Virus record (IMG/VR): IMGVR_UViG_3300032313_001886
Span: 1-26,316 of that record
Origin: a virus
Length of the DNA: 26,316 nucleotides
Strand: one strand, 5' to 3'
Shown here: positions 11,166-23,795 of the stretch, in pieces
How positions within the stretch are numbered: the stretch's first letter is position 1
Layout of the letters: each line of letters begins with the position of its first letter
Made by a program: the position numbers and the translations under genes
Notes under the pieces: model-generated
What the model saw: only the letters and a program-made list of their open reading frames with translations
Database searches by the model: none
What the model was told of the DNA's origin: nothing

Positions 11166-14035
11166 ACTGTATTCAATCCAAACCGTGAAGCATATGTATT
11201 GTAATTCATTCTGACCTCTGCTGCAGATAAAGCAACGCTATAAATTCTAAATCCTCCAAGAATGAACGCTGCAGTAGAGTAGACAGGGTAACCCGTAGTT
11301 GCTAAACGATAATTTGAGGCGCCCGGAAATTGTTTTACAGTTGTGTCTGTTGAGGTAAACACACCATTGACATAGCATGTCACCGTTGTTCCTGAATACG
11401 TATAACATGCTTGGGTCCATGTGTTCGCAGCATACGGTCCCATAGAAACTGAATAAGGACCACCATTCCAAAAGGCAGCTCGAATTATGTTATTATCTAG
11501 ATACATCATCGTAGTATTCCATCCACCGTTAGTTTCGGTTATAAGGTTATGTGTTGAATTTGCAGGTGCATTAAACCATATTTCTATCGTGAAATTGTTC
11601 GTGCTTGCAGGGCCGGTTGTGATTCCAGTATTATCCGATATATAATGACCTGAATTCAAACTTAAAGCTACACTCGTACTTGTTGGAACAATCGTTGCAG
11701 GGCTTCCAAGAGACCATGTATTACCTACTGTTTGCCAAGAAGTGCTAGAAGCCACATAGGTCATAGGGTCTAAACTTACAATCAAGTTGGTTGTGATAAG
11801 AGAATATGGAAAGAATACACTTGCAGGTGGGAACGACTTGAATGAGTGCGCTGCTGGTAAAGGGGATACAAGACCCCATTTGTGAGCAAGATAGCCTTCG
11901 ATTTGATGGCGTTGGGTGGTGGTGAATGTTGAGTTATAGATAAGTATTTCACAAATAGGACCCGCAAATCGTGCGTCTGAAATAGCCCATTGAGATGTTA
12001 TATTGTTCAATGAATAGCCATTGTTTGGTAATGTAGTATCAAACACAGATGTTCCATTCAAAAATCCATTGATTGATAACCCATTCGTTATAATACTTAC
12101 AAATACATTCGTTCCATTGTTAATCGCATAATTTGTAAAACTAGCTCCTCCGCCTAAATACACAAATTCTAGAGTACCTGTTGAAGTTTGGTTAAATAAA
12201 TCAAACAACCACCATGAAGGTGTAATATTTAGTATCTCACCATTACCTGCACCACCACTTGTTCCAGTTTGTTTACATATGATAAAGATAGAAAGTTTAG
12301 AATCTGTAGCTATCAGATAGGAAGGTATTTTCATAGGTGTTGAAGCGAATACAGGAGCTGAATATCCATTAAAAATATTACTAGTATAGACTGGACCTAA
12401 TCCTGAAGGCGTTGCATGTCTTGCATTTCCAGACTTATCTCTCCATTGCGTGATTCTTGAATCTGAAAAGGTCATTGAACTTTGGTCTGCTCCATCCAAC
12501 CACACCGAACATCCTGGAACATCGGTAGGCCTAAATGCGAACAAATGCGGTTTCATAGAGTAGTATGGATGTTCGGAAGAAATGGATGGACTAAACCATT
12601 TCATCGATAAATAGTCTTCTATACCTTGGCGTTGAGCGATAGTAACATCTGAATTGAAAACGATGATTTCATAGAGTGAAGCATTTGTAGTAATGTTTCC
12701 ATACGAAACACCAAACCACTCAGCTCCTATCGCAAATCCTTGTGCGGTCGAGGTTCGTGCATATAAAAGAGTTCCAGTTGATTGTAAGACTTTGCTCATC
12801 TTTCCAGAAACAGAGCTTCCAATGGTTTGAAATGAAAAGATTGTAGGATTTGAAGTATTTGTAGCAAATGACAGGTTTCTTCCTACTGCATCCTCTCCTC
12901 CATAATACCGAATCGTTGAGGTTCCATCCATATAAATCCCAAACCCTTCTAAACTATCCCGATTGACGTTAGTGTTAGGTCTTCCAACAAAAACAGGCTG
13001 ATTGTTACCTCCTGTTGTTTTAGCCACGATAAACACAGTGACTTTGGTTAAGTCCACTGGACTGGTTACAAACATATAGGAATTAGCCAAATGAATCGCT
13101 TTCGAAGAATAGCTTGTTGTTCCAGACCCTACACCCAAATGACGTGCGTTTCCAGACTTATCGCGCCATTCAGTGACGGTCGTCGTTCCAGTCACAGTTG
13201 AAGAGTCTCCAGCATCCAACCATAATTGACACCCAGGGACCGACGATGGAGTCACTGGAGTATATCCAGCCAATCCCCACTTGTGAGCAAGATAGCCTTC
13301 CACTTGTTGGCGTTGGACAGTTGTTAAGGCAGTATTAAAGATAATAAGTTCTCCTACTGCACCATCTAAATATCGGTCTGCTTGTGGAGGTGTACCTCCA
13401 CTTGAATTGTTGTAGGCACCCACAAGCATTGGAAAGGCGTTCGTAAGATTGGTCGTTGTATCCGCTGTAATTGTCTTGGTTGCAGTGACTACTCCATTCT
13501 GATAGGTGATATTAGTCCATCCTGAACGATCCGACACAAATCCAACTACACGCCAAGCACCTGGAGTGTATGTATCTGGAATATCATGTGCTATTCCATC
13601 ACTGTTTGCAAAAACAATGAAACCCGGTGTGCCTGGGTCACGATATCCATATAGAATACGCCCTGAAGCAGTTCCATATAACGCTTTCGCAAATACAGAA
13701 GAGCCCGAAGTTGCGTCATTTGTTTTAAAAACGCCATACATACTGAGTGAGTTTGTTCCAATGAAATTGGTGGAGGAAGTTCCAAGTAGATATGTGTTAT
13801 TCGCAGCGGTAAATGTAATTGTATTCTGATTATTTAGTGAAGAAACTGAATAGGTTGGTTGATTTCCACTGGTTGATTGTGTAAAGTTATATCCATTTCC
13901 ACTCTTGTCATTCCATTGTGTTACCTTACTTCCACTCAATGTGATTGTAGACGAATCTGCCGCATCCAACCACAACTGACAACCGGGTATGGTTCGAGGG
14001 TTAAATCCCCACACACTTTTGGAAGTCCCTAGCAT
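11162..14035 (-). CDS. Tandem LamG/concanavalin A-like lectin-fold protein, four units (957 aa)
   Basis: Four successive jelly-roll lectin-like units. Units 1-3 (about 14-255, 263-475 and 505-720) each open with a VPGCQLWLDAGDSST-type motif. A TQWNDKSGN/EWRDKSGNARH motif follows, and each unit closes with an IEGYLAHKWGL-type motif. Unit 4 (about 745-957) is a more standard LamG-like fold: FTIEIWFNAP, NTWTQACYTYSGTTVTCYVNG, ILGGFRIYSVALSAAEV. Domains of this superfamily commonly bind glycans; that is family knowledge and is not proven here. There is no collagen stalk or signal peptide. The gene lies within the fibre cluster, eight bases upstream of nothing but the 266-residue collagen-like gene's stop, so a surface adhesin role is plausible. 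Confidence 0.88.
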   Translation of the reverse strand: MLGTSKSVWGFNPRTIPGCQLWLDAADSSTITLSGSKVTQWNDKSGNGYNFTQSTSGNQPTYSVSSLNNQNTITFTAANNTYLLGTSSTNFIGTNSLSMYGVFKTNDATSGSSVFAKALYGTASGRILYGYRDPGTPGFIVFANSDGIAHDIPDTYTPGAWRVVGFVSDRSGWTNITYQNGVVTATKTITADTTTNLTNAFPMLVGAYNNSSGGTPPQADRYLDGAVGELIIFNTALTTVQRQQVEGYLAHKWGLAGYTPVTPSSVPGCQLWLDAGDSSTVTGTTTVTEWRDKSGNARHLGVGSGTTSYSSKAIHLANSYMFVTSPVDLTKVTVFIVAKTTGGNNQPVFVGRPNTNVNRDSLEGFGIYMDGTSTIRYYGGEDAVGRNLSFATNTSNPTIFSFQTIGSSVSGKMSKVLQSTGTLLYARTSTAQGFAIGAEWFGVSYGNITTNASLYEIIVFNSDVTIAQRQGIEDYLSMKWFSPSISSEHPYYSMKPHLFAFRPTDVPGCSVWLDGADQSSMTFSDSRITQWRDKSGNARHATPSGLGPVYTSNIFNGYSAPVFASTPMKIPSYLIATDSKLSIFIICKQTGTSGGAGNGEILNITPSWWLFDLFNQTSTGTLEFVYLGGGASFTNYAINNGTNVFVSIITNGLSINGFLNGTSVFDTTLPNNGYSLNNITSQWAISDARFAGPICEILIYNSTFTTTQRHQIEGYLAHKWGLVSPLPAAHSFKSFPPASVFFPYSLITTNLIVSLDPMTYVASSTSWQTVGNTWSLGSPATIVPTSTSVALSLNSGHYISDNTGITTGPASTNNFTIEIWFNAPANSTHNLITETNGGWNTTMMYLDNNIIRAAFWNGGPYSVSMGPYAANTWTQACYTYSGTTVTCYVNGVFTSTDTTVKQFPGASNYRLATTGYPVYSTAAFILGGFRIYSVALSAAEVRMNYNTYASRFGLNTV

Positions 14036-14043
14036 TACCTTTC

Positions 14044-14844
14044 TTAAAACAAAACATAGTTGGAGGTTGTTGCGCCAGGATATGTCACCATAATCGTTGT
14101 GGAATTCGAAGGTGGAATCACTACTGGGTTGATAGGCGCACTTGTTCCTGCGGTCGTGTAGGTCACCGTCGTGGATAAATACGAAGAAGTATTGTTACGG
14201 AACACCCAGTATCCATTCGAATCGTTACTCCAATTGATTGTAGGTAAGGTCAATGCTGAAAAGCCGCTGTTGGTAATGTTGTAGTGTGTGCCGAACGCAT
14301 TCGTAGGTACTGTCAGTGAGGTTCCCGATACATTCATGTAAAGAGGACGGAATCCATTGCGAACGGTGAGACCGCCACTCACATCGAGTTGGCTTCCATT
14401 GAAGGTCAAGTTTGCGTTTCCAAACACACCCGTTCCACCCGTCGCTACAGTCAAGACACTTGCAAATCCAGTGGAGCCGACAATCGAGACTGAACCTCCA
14501 CCTGCATTTCCAGGTCCAGTGGGTCCAGTGGGTCCTGCGACTCCTGTAAATCCTGTATTTCCTGTTGCACCTGTATTGGTTGCACTTCCTGGAATTCCCG
14601 TAGGTCCTGTATTCCCAGTGGGACCTGTATTTCCGGTAGGTCCTGTATCACCTGTTGCACCTGTATTGGTCGCGCTTCCTGGAAGTCCCGTAGGTCCTGT
14701 ATTCCCTGTATATCCTGTCGGGCCACCGGGTGTTCCTGCGATACCTTGTATCCCTACTGGACCTTGCATTCCAGTAGGTCCTGCGATTCCTTGGTCGCCT
14801 TTCACACCCTGTATTCCTTGAACGCCTTGGGGTCCTGCTGACAT
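14044..14844 (-). CDS. Collagen-like fibre protein with a short head (266 aa)
   Basis: Residues ~4-115 are a collagen stalk. It begins with GPQG/GIQG triplets and switches to GPTG/GNTG, with two SATNTGATG interruptions. The C-terminal ~145 residues ([45 protein letters not shown], ending TSNYVLF) are homologous to the head of the 697-residue protein at 8230-10323. This gene lacks that protein's phage-type N-terminal domain. An AGTTGAAAAATCA element (plus-strand reading) lies 16 bases beyond the ATG, exactly as at 19095. Likely a shorter fibre sharing a tip with the long one. Confidence 0.88.
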   Translation of the reverse strand: MSAGPQGVQGIQGVKGDQGIAGPTGMQGPVGIQGIAGTPGGPTGYTGNTGPTGLPGSATNTGATGDTGPTGNTGPTGNTGPTGIPGSATNTGATGNTGFTGVAGPTGPTGPGNAGGGSVSIVGSTGFASVLTVATGGTGVFGNANLTFNGSQLDVSGGLTVRNGFRPLYMNVSGTSLTVPTNAFGTHYNITNSGFSALTLPTINWSNDSNGYWVFRNNTSSYLSTTVTYTTAGTSAPINPVVIPPSNSTTIMVTYPGATTSNYVLF

Positions 14845-14859
14845 ACTTGTGTTTTCACC

Positions 14860-14872
14860 AGTTGAAAAATCA
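14860..14872 (-). promoter_or_regulatory. Candidate shared promoter element (copy 2)
   Basis: Plus-strand AGTTGAAAAATCA (coding-strand TGATTTTTCAACT), starting 16 bases beyond the ATG at 14844. It is identical over 13 bases, with identical spacing, to the element upstream of 19095. Confidence 0.5.
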
Positions 14873-15094
14873 CACAGGTTTGTTAGGCCAAGCCACAGAG
14901 AGTATCTTTACAGAAAGACCATCTTCACTTAACTCTACGGTTTTAGTGATGTCTCGTAGAGCTTGTCTGTACTGAATCCAGTTCTCTCGAGCTTCAGGTG
15001 TTGAATGTGGAAAGTCGGGTAGAGCATACACATCGCTTTTTTGAAGGAGGTCATTTCGAATGGAACGAATCATGTCGAGTGGAAAATACTCCAT
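14870..15094 (-). CDS. Small phage tail assembly chaperone-like protein (74 aa)
   Basis: The sequence follows the pattern of the phage tail assembly chaperone family often encoded next to phage tail-fibre genes. [17 protein letters not shown] is at residues 13-29, [13 protein letters not shown] at 38-50, and a C-terminal WPNKP at 69-73. Family members typically read 'R..LL..sDw...pD.......W..YRqaLRdi......P.WP..P'. Here Tyr replaces the usual aromatic Trp after SD. The protein is helical and soluble, with no signal peptide. It lies eight bases upstream... in transcription order just after the 1330-residue fibre gene and just before the 266-residue one. A folding or attachment chaperone role for the fibres is inferred. 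Confidence 0.75.
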   Translation of the reverse strand: MEYFPLDMIRSIRNDLLQKSDVYALPDFPHSTPEARENWIQYRQALRDITKTVELSEDGLSVKILSVAWPNKPV

Positions 15095-15102
15095 TTGGAT
15101 GT

Positions 15103-18100
15103 TTAGTTGGATAAAAAGGACGAATTGACACCCACTTGGGTTGTTTTAAAGCCCACGACTGGGGCGATGACCGCATATCCAGGTGTACCGACCACATCTG
15201 AAACACCACGTCCGATTGGAGCCACATACTGTGCAGAGCTTGTGCCTCCTGGTGGTGCATATCCTAGAGCAGCTGAATACACACTTCCATCTTGGTTAAA
15301 TGCGTTCTCAATGATATTTGCAATAAACGACACGCCACCACTTCCAGCTTGAGCTCCACCTTGAATCAACCCTTGCACGCCACTCACATATCCGATACCA
15401 GCATTTCCAGTAAGACTACCTCCTCCGTCGTTAGCTATACACCCAGGCCAGATGGCTTTGATAATACTTACAAACGGTGTAGTATAAGCGGTTTGAGGAG
15501 ATTCAATTGACACTCCACTGAAAATACCCGTGCTACCACTCACTGTGACACCTCCATATCCTGCGTTAACATAACTCGGACTACTTCCTCCACCACCTGC
15601 GCACACAACACAGGAAGCTTGGGTTCGGGATGTGGATGTAAAAATACCCGCACAGTCACCTTTGCCTCCAACATAGACATAGTAGGTCACTCCAGGAGTT
15701 ACACTGATAATACCCGAGACATGCGCACCTCCTCCTCCATACACAGTTGAATTGTTTCCTCGTCCACCTCCTCCCCATAAGAACACTTGTAGTTTTGTAA
15801 CACCTGCTGGAACAGTATAGGCTGTGGTTGAGCCAGTATAGGATACAGGACTTCCACCCGCATTCGTCGCTGTATAGGTAATCTTTGCTGCAAGGTTGGT
15901 CGCAAAGGTATCTGTGCTGGATAAGGTCAAACTCGAATTCCTAATCGCAAGTTGAAGACTGACTGCGTTACTTGGAATGGAGACTGGAAGACTGATTGGA
16001 TGAAGACTATCGAATCCACCCACTCCTAAACTTGCTCCATTGCGATTGATTGCATAGGTTCCTTGTACAGCGTGTGTATACGGAACCACGGTAGTCCCAT
16101 CACTAAAATTCAATCCAGTTCCATCCACTTGAAGACCGTAACTTAAGGTTTGATTGGCGTAGAAGAAGGAATCGCAGAAAAGGTTGAAGAAGAACGACAG
16201 AATACCGGATTTACCCTTCACATTCGATGGTAGTGTAATCGAACGAATCACGGTAGGAGTTGCGTTTGCGATGGACACCGAGTTTTCAATGGCTGCGAGA
16301 CTGTACGAAGCCAATTGCGTTGAAGTGATGACCAGTCCTACGGATGAACCTGTTGGACCGGTTGCGCCCGTTGCACCGACACTTGGAATAGTCGTGTTCA
16401 CATAGGAAATGGTTGAGCCATTGAATCCTAGCGTAAGAGAACTAGATGCCTGTGTAGTTGCGTAGATGTTGAGTGTAAGGTCTGTGGTGTAGGTTCGCGC
16501 AGGAATGGTGAGATTCGACTTGTACAACTGCATTGGACTCGATTGATTCACGCTTGTGACTGTGGCACCTGTCGCTACCGTTGTGGCACCATCGACGACT
16601 TGAAAGTAAAAAGACGCAGGACTGGTGGATAAGCCTACCGTAGCGTACAGCACTAAACTCCACACTCCGGTCACAGAGGTTTTGAGTGGCAAACTTGAGG
16701 CTGCTACTGTGAAAGAGGCCACTTTTGCATTAGTCGTTCCTGCTGGAATGGTGATGGTACTTGCAGTTAATCCCGGATTGAATGTGGTGAGTAATGTTCC
16801 AGTGATGGGTGTTCCATCATAGATGTTTGGATCTGCTCCAAGAGTGATTTTACGGATATTATGATTGGCATCATCTGCTAGATATAGTATAGACCCTGTT
16901 GAATTCAGTGCAACTTTGCGCGGTCTATTGAAACTTGCATTCGTTCCAACTCCATTTGCAGAACCAGAACTTCCACTTCCAGCAAGTACTGTAACGACGC
17001 CTAGTGATGTAACTTTATTAATGATTCTTCCTGAGAATGATGCAACGTATACATTTCCAGCTGAATCCACTACAACTCCAAAAGGAAGACTTAAACTACT
17101 TGCCAATGTTGTTACTACACCCGATGGTGTAATCTTACGAACACGGTTATTACCAGCATCAGCTACATACAGATTTCCAGCTGAATCGATTCCAACTCCA
17201 GTAGGATAATCGAAACTAGCATTAGATCCTGTTCCATCGGCAAACGCACCATAATATCCTCCAGCTCCAATTCCACTTCCTGCAAATGTCGTAACTACTC
17301 CAGCAGGTGTAACTTTTTTGATTACATGATTCATCGTATCTACTACATATACATTTCCAGCTGAATCAAGTACAACACTATAAGGACTATTAAATCCTGT
17401 TGCAAGTGTAGTGACTACACCTGCAGGTGTAATTTTGCGGATGGAATTATTATATCTATCAGCTACATACACATTTCCAGCTGAATCTAATGCAATTCCA
17501 TCAGGATAGTAGAACTGAGCATTAGTTCCCGTTCCATTTGCAGAACCTTGTGAACCTCCTGCAAATGTCGTGACTACACCTGATGGAGTGATTTTGCGGA
17601 TAGCATGATTAGAATCATCTGCTACATATACATTTCCAGCTGAATCTACTGCAACATCATTAGGAGAGTTGAATTGAGCATTGGTTCCAGTTCCATTTGT
17701 ACTTCCTGGCGATCCACTACCAGCAAAGGTTGTTACAACCGCTTCTGTAGGAACTGCCTGTGTCGTGTAGCTCATCTGCAAAGTTAACCCGCCTGAGAAG
17801 CCATCAATCCCTTGGATTCCTGTTGGGCCCTGTGTTCCCTGCACGCCTTGATGTCCTGTATTCCCTTGCAGTCCTTGCAGTCCTTGCACGCCTTGAGGAC
17901 CTACGTTACCCTGAACACCTTGTAATCCTTGCACACCCTCAGGTCCTTGTATCCCTTGCGGTCCTTGAACACCTGGGTCACCCTGTGGTCCTGTTCTTCC
18001 AATAGGGCCTTGAAGTCCCTGAATACCCTGCGGTCCTTGAATCCCTTGGATTCCCAACCCATCCCCTAACGCAATGTAACTCTCTTCGCCCTGTGGATTG

Positions 18101-19095
18101 CGATGGACCAAGTTTCCTTCCGAGTCTACACCGAGCTTTGCGTTGCCGATGTGAATGGCATCAGGACCTACATGTAACTCTCTCCATGGGAACGCAGGAG
18201 ACCCTAAGTCATACGCTCCCGAAGGAATCAAATTTCCAATAGACGCACTCTTGCCGGTTGGATAGAATCGAATGTTTGTGATTGAATACGAAACCGTGCT
18301 GGTTGGATTGGACAAGTAGAGTTGATAGGTTGCGGGTAGCAATGCCAACGGGGCGTTAATAGTGATTCCATTCAAGTAGAAATAGACGAACGACCCGTCT
18401 GTAAAAATTGAAATCACACTTCCTGGAGTATAGGGACCTGTTTCTTGAGCTCCACCCCCATAGTAGAGTGTGAACGTGTCAGGATAGGTTAGTTGAATAA
18501 AATAACCATTGGTTGTATCGACATTTCTAAGTCCAACCATCACTTCATCTGAGTTTACAACCGTTGGAAGTACACACTGCATGTAGAGCGACTGTGTTGC
18601 TGAATCGAGTGTTTCATAGGATATCACTGAACTGCTTGGAGCCGTCAAGGTCACAGAGGTTGGAGAAATAATCACAGGAATTCCGATTTCAGGTACTAAC
18701 GTTGTAAACGTCGCACCTGGCGCACCCGTACTTCCACGCCCCGTAGGACCTGTATTTCCTGTTGCACCATCACGTCCAATATATCCATCTGCACCTCTAG
18801 GACCTGTAGCTCCATCACGACCAATATATCCATCCGCACCCGTTGGACCTGTGACTGTACTTTCTGCACCCGTTGGACCTGTATTACCCGTCCATCCTGT
18901 AGGCCCTCCTGGTAATCCAGGCACGCCTTGGGGTCCTCGAATTCCAACATTTCCTTGGGCTCCAGTTGGTCCTGGAATTCCTTGAACTCCAATCATACCT
19001 TGGATTCCAACAGGTCCTTGGTCTCCAGTCGGACCTGGATTGCCCTGAATGCCTCGCATTCCTTGAATGCCTTGAACACCTTGGAGTCCTGACAT
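15103..19095 (-). CDS. Giant mosaic fibre protein: collagen, tail-fibre-like segment, NHL propeller, glycine-rich tip (1330 aa)
   Basis: Order of parts: collagen stalk ~3-126; a beta-rich domain ~127-285; a tail-fibre-like segment ~285-335 (IPSGAYDLGSPAFPWRELHV, IHIGNAKLGVDSEGNLV); collagen ~348-430. Six NHL repeats follow at ~450-755, each with a VDSAGNVYVAD...IRKITPSGVVTT-type core, enough for one beta-propeller. Then come a beta domain ~760-900, a short [10 protein letters not shown] link, the middle module shared with 5149-6756 and 6778-8214 (KGKSGILSFFFN), and a glycine-rich tip (LQVFLWGGGGRG, YYVYVGGKGDC) ending VGVNSSFLSN. No signal peptide is seen. NHL propellers bind proteins or RNA in known families; here a receptor-binding or structural role in a virion fibre is inferred. 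Confidence 0.9.
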   Translation of the reverse strand: MSGLQGVQGIQGMRGIQGNPGPTGDQGPVGIQGMIGVQGIPGPTGAQGNVGIRGPQGVPGLPGGPTGWTGNTGPTGAESTVTGPTGADGYIGRDGATGPRGADGYIGRDGATGNTGPTGRGSTGAPGATFTTLVPEIGIPVIISPTSVTLTAPSSSVISYETLDSATQSLYMQCVLPTVVNSDEVMVGLRNVDTTNGYFIQLTYPDTFTLYYGGGAQETGPYTPGSVISIFTDGSFVYFYLNGITINAPLALLPATYQLYLSNPTSTVSYSITNIRFYPTGKSASIGNLIPSGAYDLGSPAFPWRELHVGPDAIHIGNAKLGVDSEGNLVHRNPQGEESYIALGDGLGIQGIQGPQGIQGLQGPIGRTGPQGDPGVQGPQGIQGPEGVQGLQGVQGNVGPQGVQGLQGLQGNTGHQGVQGTQGPTGIQGIDGFSGGLTLQMSYTTQAVPTEAVVTTFAGSGSPGSTNGTGTNAQFNSPNDVAVDSAGNVYVADDSNHAIRKITPSGVVTTFAGGSQGSANGTGTNAQFYYPDGIALDSAGNVYVADRYNNSIRKITPAGVVTTLATGFNSPYSVVLDSAGNVYVVDTMNHVIKKVTPAGVVTTFAGSGIGAGGYYGAFADGTGSNASFDYPTGVGIDSAGNLYVADAGNNRVRKITPSGVVTTLASSLSLPFGVVVDSAGNVYVASFSGRIINKVTSLGVVTVLAGSGSSGSANGVGTNASFNRPRKVALNSTGSILYLADDANHNIRKITLGADPNIYDGTPITGTLLTTFNPGLTASTITIPAGTTNAKVASFTVAASSLPLKTSVTGVWSLVLYATVGLSTSPASFYFQVVDGATTVATGATVTSVNQSSPMQLYKSNLTIPARTYTTDLTLNIYATTQASSSLTLGFNGSTISYVNTTIPSVGATGATGPTGSSVGLVITSTQLASYSLAAIENSVSIANATPTVIRSITLPSNVKGKSGILSFFFNLFCDSFFYANQTLSYGLQVDGTGLNFSDGTTVVPYTHAVQGTYAINRNGASLGVGGFDSLHPISLPVSIPSNAVSLQLAIRNSSLTLSSTDTFATNLAAKITYTATNAGGSPVSYTGSTTAYTVPAGVTKLQVFLWGGGGRGNNSTVYGGGGAHVSGIISVTPGVTYYVYVGGKGDCAGIFTSTSRTQASCVVCAGGGGSSPSYVNAGYGGVTVSGSTGIFSGVSIESPQTAYTTPFVSIIKAIWPGCIANDGGGSLTGNAGIGYVSGVQGLIQGGAQAGSGGVSFIANIIENAFNQDGSVYSAALGYAPPGGTSSAQYVAPIGRGVSDVVGTPGYAVIAPVVGFKTTQVGVNSSFLSN
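15105..15118 (-). promoter_or_regulatory. Weaker variant of the upstream element before the chaperone-like gene
   Basis: Plus-strand AGTTGGATAAAAAG, 11 bases beyond the ATG at 15094. A related AGGTGGATAAAATT lies at 5137-5150, 10 bases beyond the ATG at 5127. Both partly overlap the 3' end of the neighbouring gene, so they may be coincidental. Confidence 0.25.
16830..17745 (-). repeat. Six NHL-type repeats seen at DNA level
   Basis: The plus-strand string ATTTCCAGCTGAATC (coding for DSAGN) occurs five times, at 17053, 17173, 17353, 17473 and 17632. A sixth, diverged copy is NSTGSILYLAD near 16880-16910. Conserved codons, not only residues, indicate fairly recent expansion inside the 1330-residue fibre gene. 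Confidence 0.85.
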
Positions 19096-19110
19096 ACTTA
19101 TCTATTTCGA

Positions 19111-19123
19111 AGTTGAAAAATCA
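19111..19123 (-). promoter_or_regulatory. Candidate shared promoter element (copy 3)
   Basis: Plus-strand AGTTGAAAAATCA, starting 16 bases beyond the ATG at 19095 and identical to the copy at 14860. It lies in the 34-base gap between the two giant fibre genes. Confidence 0.5.
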
Positions 19124-19129
19124 GACTAT

Positions 19130-23201
<4,072 letters not shown>

Positions 23202-23211
23202 TGCTTCTTGC

Positions 23212-23778
23212 TTAGATGTTGTCTACGTCCACTTCATCTTCGTCGTCTTCGTCGAACTCGAATCCGTCTGGCTTGGAAGATGCTGTATTGCCTGACTTCA
23301 AGAACATGCGTTCGTCCATATCGGGTTTGAGGTTACGAAGCCGTGCGACTTGTTCGGACGAGAACACTGCGATGATTTCATGTGTCTTTCCACCCAAGCC
23401 TGTCTCTGCAATCATGACGAGACTGTCGATGTCGACCCAGACAGTGCGTTTACCTTTACCTCGTAGACCACCTCGCATCGGCATGGTCTGTAAGACTTCT
23501 CTGAACTCCTTCTTGGCTTGTTTCTTGTTTCCTTCATCGTCTTCGTTCTCGAAGAAGTCTCGTTTCTTATCGTCAACGACTTCCTCCAAGTAGAAGACCT
23601 CCATGCGTCCGCATCCGAGGCGTCTCGTGATACGAGCGATGTGAACACCGGTCAGTTTTTCGTTGTTTTTGATGTCATCGAGTAAGTCATCGATGAAACA
23701 TCGGTTGTTGCGTGCTTTTGAACCTTCTGAATTGCGTTGTGACCTATGGCCTGAACCTCCTGTTGTATTGCGTGGCAT
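23212..23778 (-). CDS. Translation initiation factor eIF1A-like protein (188 aa)
   Basis: eIF1A binds the ribosomal A site and helps scanning and start-codon choice; viral copies occur in several giant-virus lineages. Matching features: a basic N-terminal tail (MPRNTTGGSGHRSQRN), the OB-fold strand HIARITRRLGCGRMEVFYLE (46-65), then RGKGKRTVWVDIDSLVMIAE (106-125) and EIIAVFSSEQVARLRNL (134-150). An acidic C-terminus follows, ending EVDVDNI, like the cellular DDIDDI tail. Unlike cellular eIF1A, a ~35-residue charged insert (about 66-100) splits the OB fold where the DGVKRLCHI segment would be. The ATG at 23778 (CACAATG) is chosen because the protein then starts with the eIF1A-type tail; upstream extension would overlap the zinc-finger gene. 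Confidence 0.82.
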   Translation of the reverse strand: MPRNTTGGSGHRSQRNSEGSKARNNRCFIDDLLDDIKNNEKLTGVHIARITRRLGCGRMEVFYLEEVVDDKKRDFFENEDDEGNKKQAKKEFREVLQTMPMRGGLRGKGKRTVWVDIDSLVMIAETGLGGKTHEIIAVFSSEQVARLRNLKPDMDERMFLKSGNTASSKPDGFEFDEDDEDEVDVDNI

Positions 23779-23795
23779 TGTGAGAATGGGGAAGG

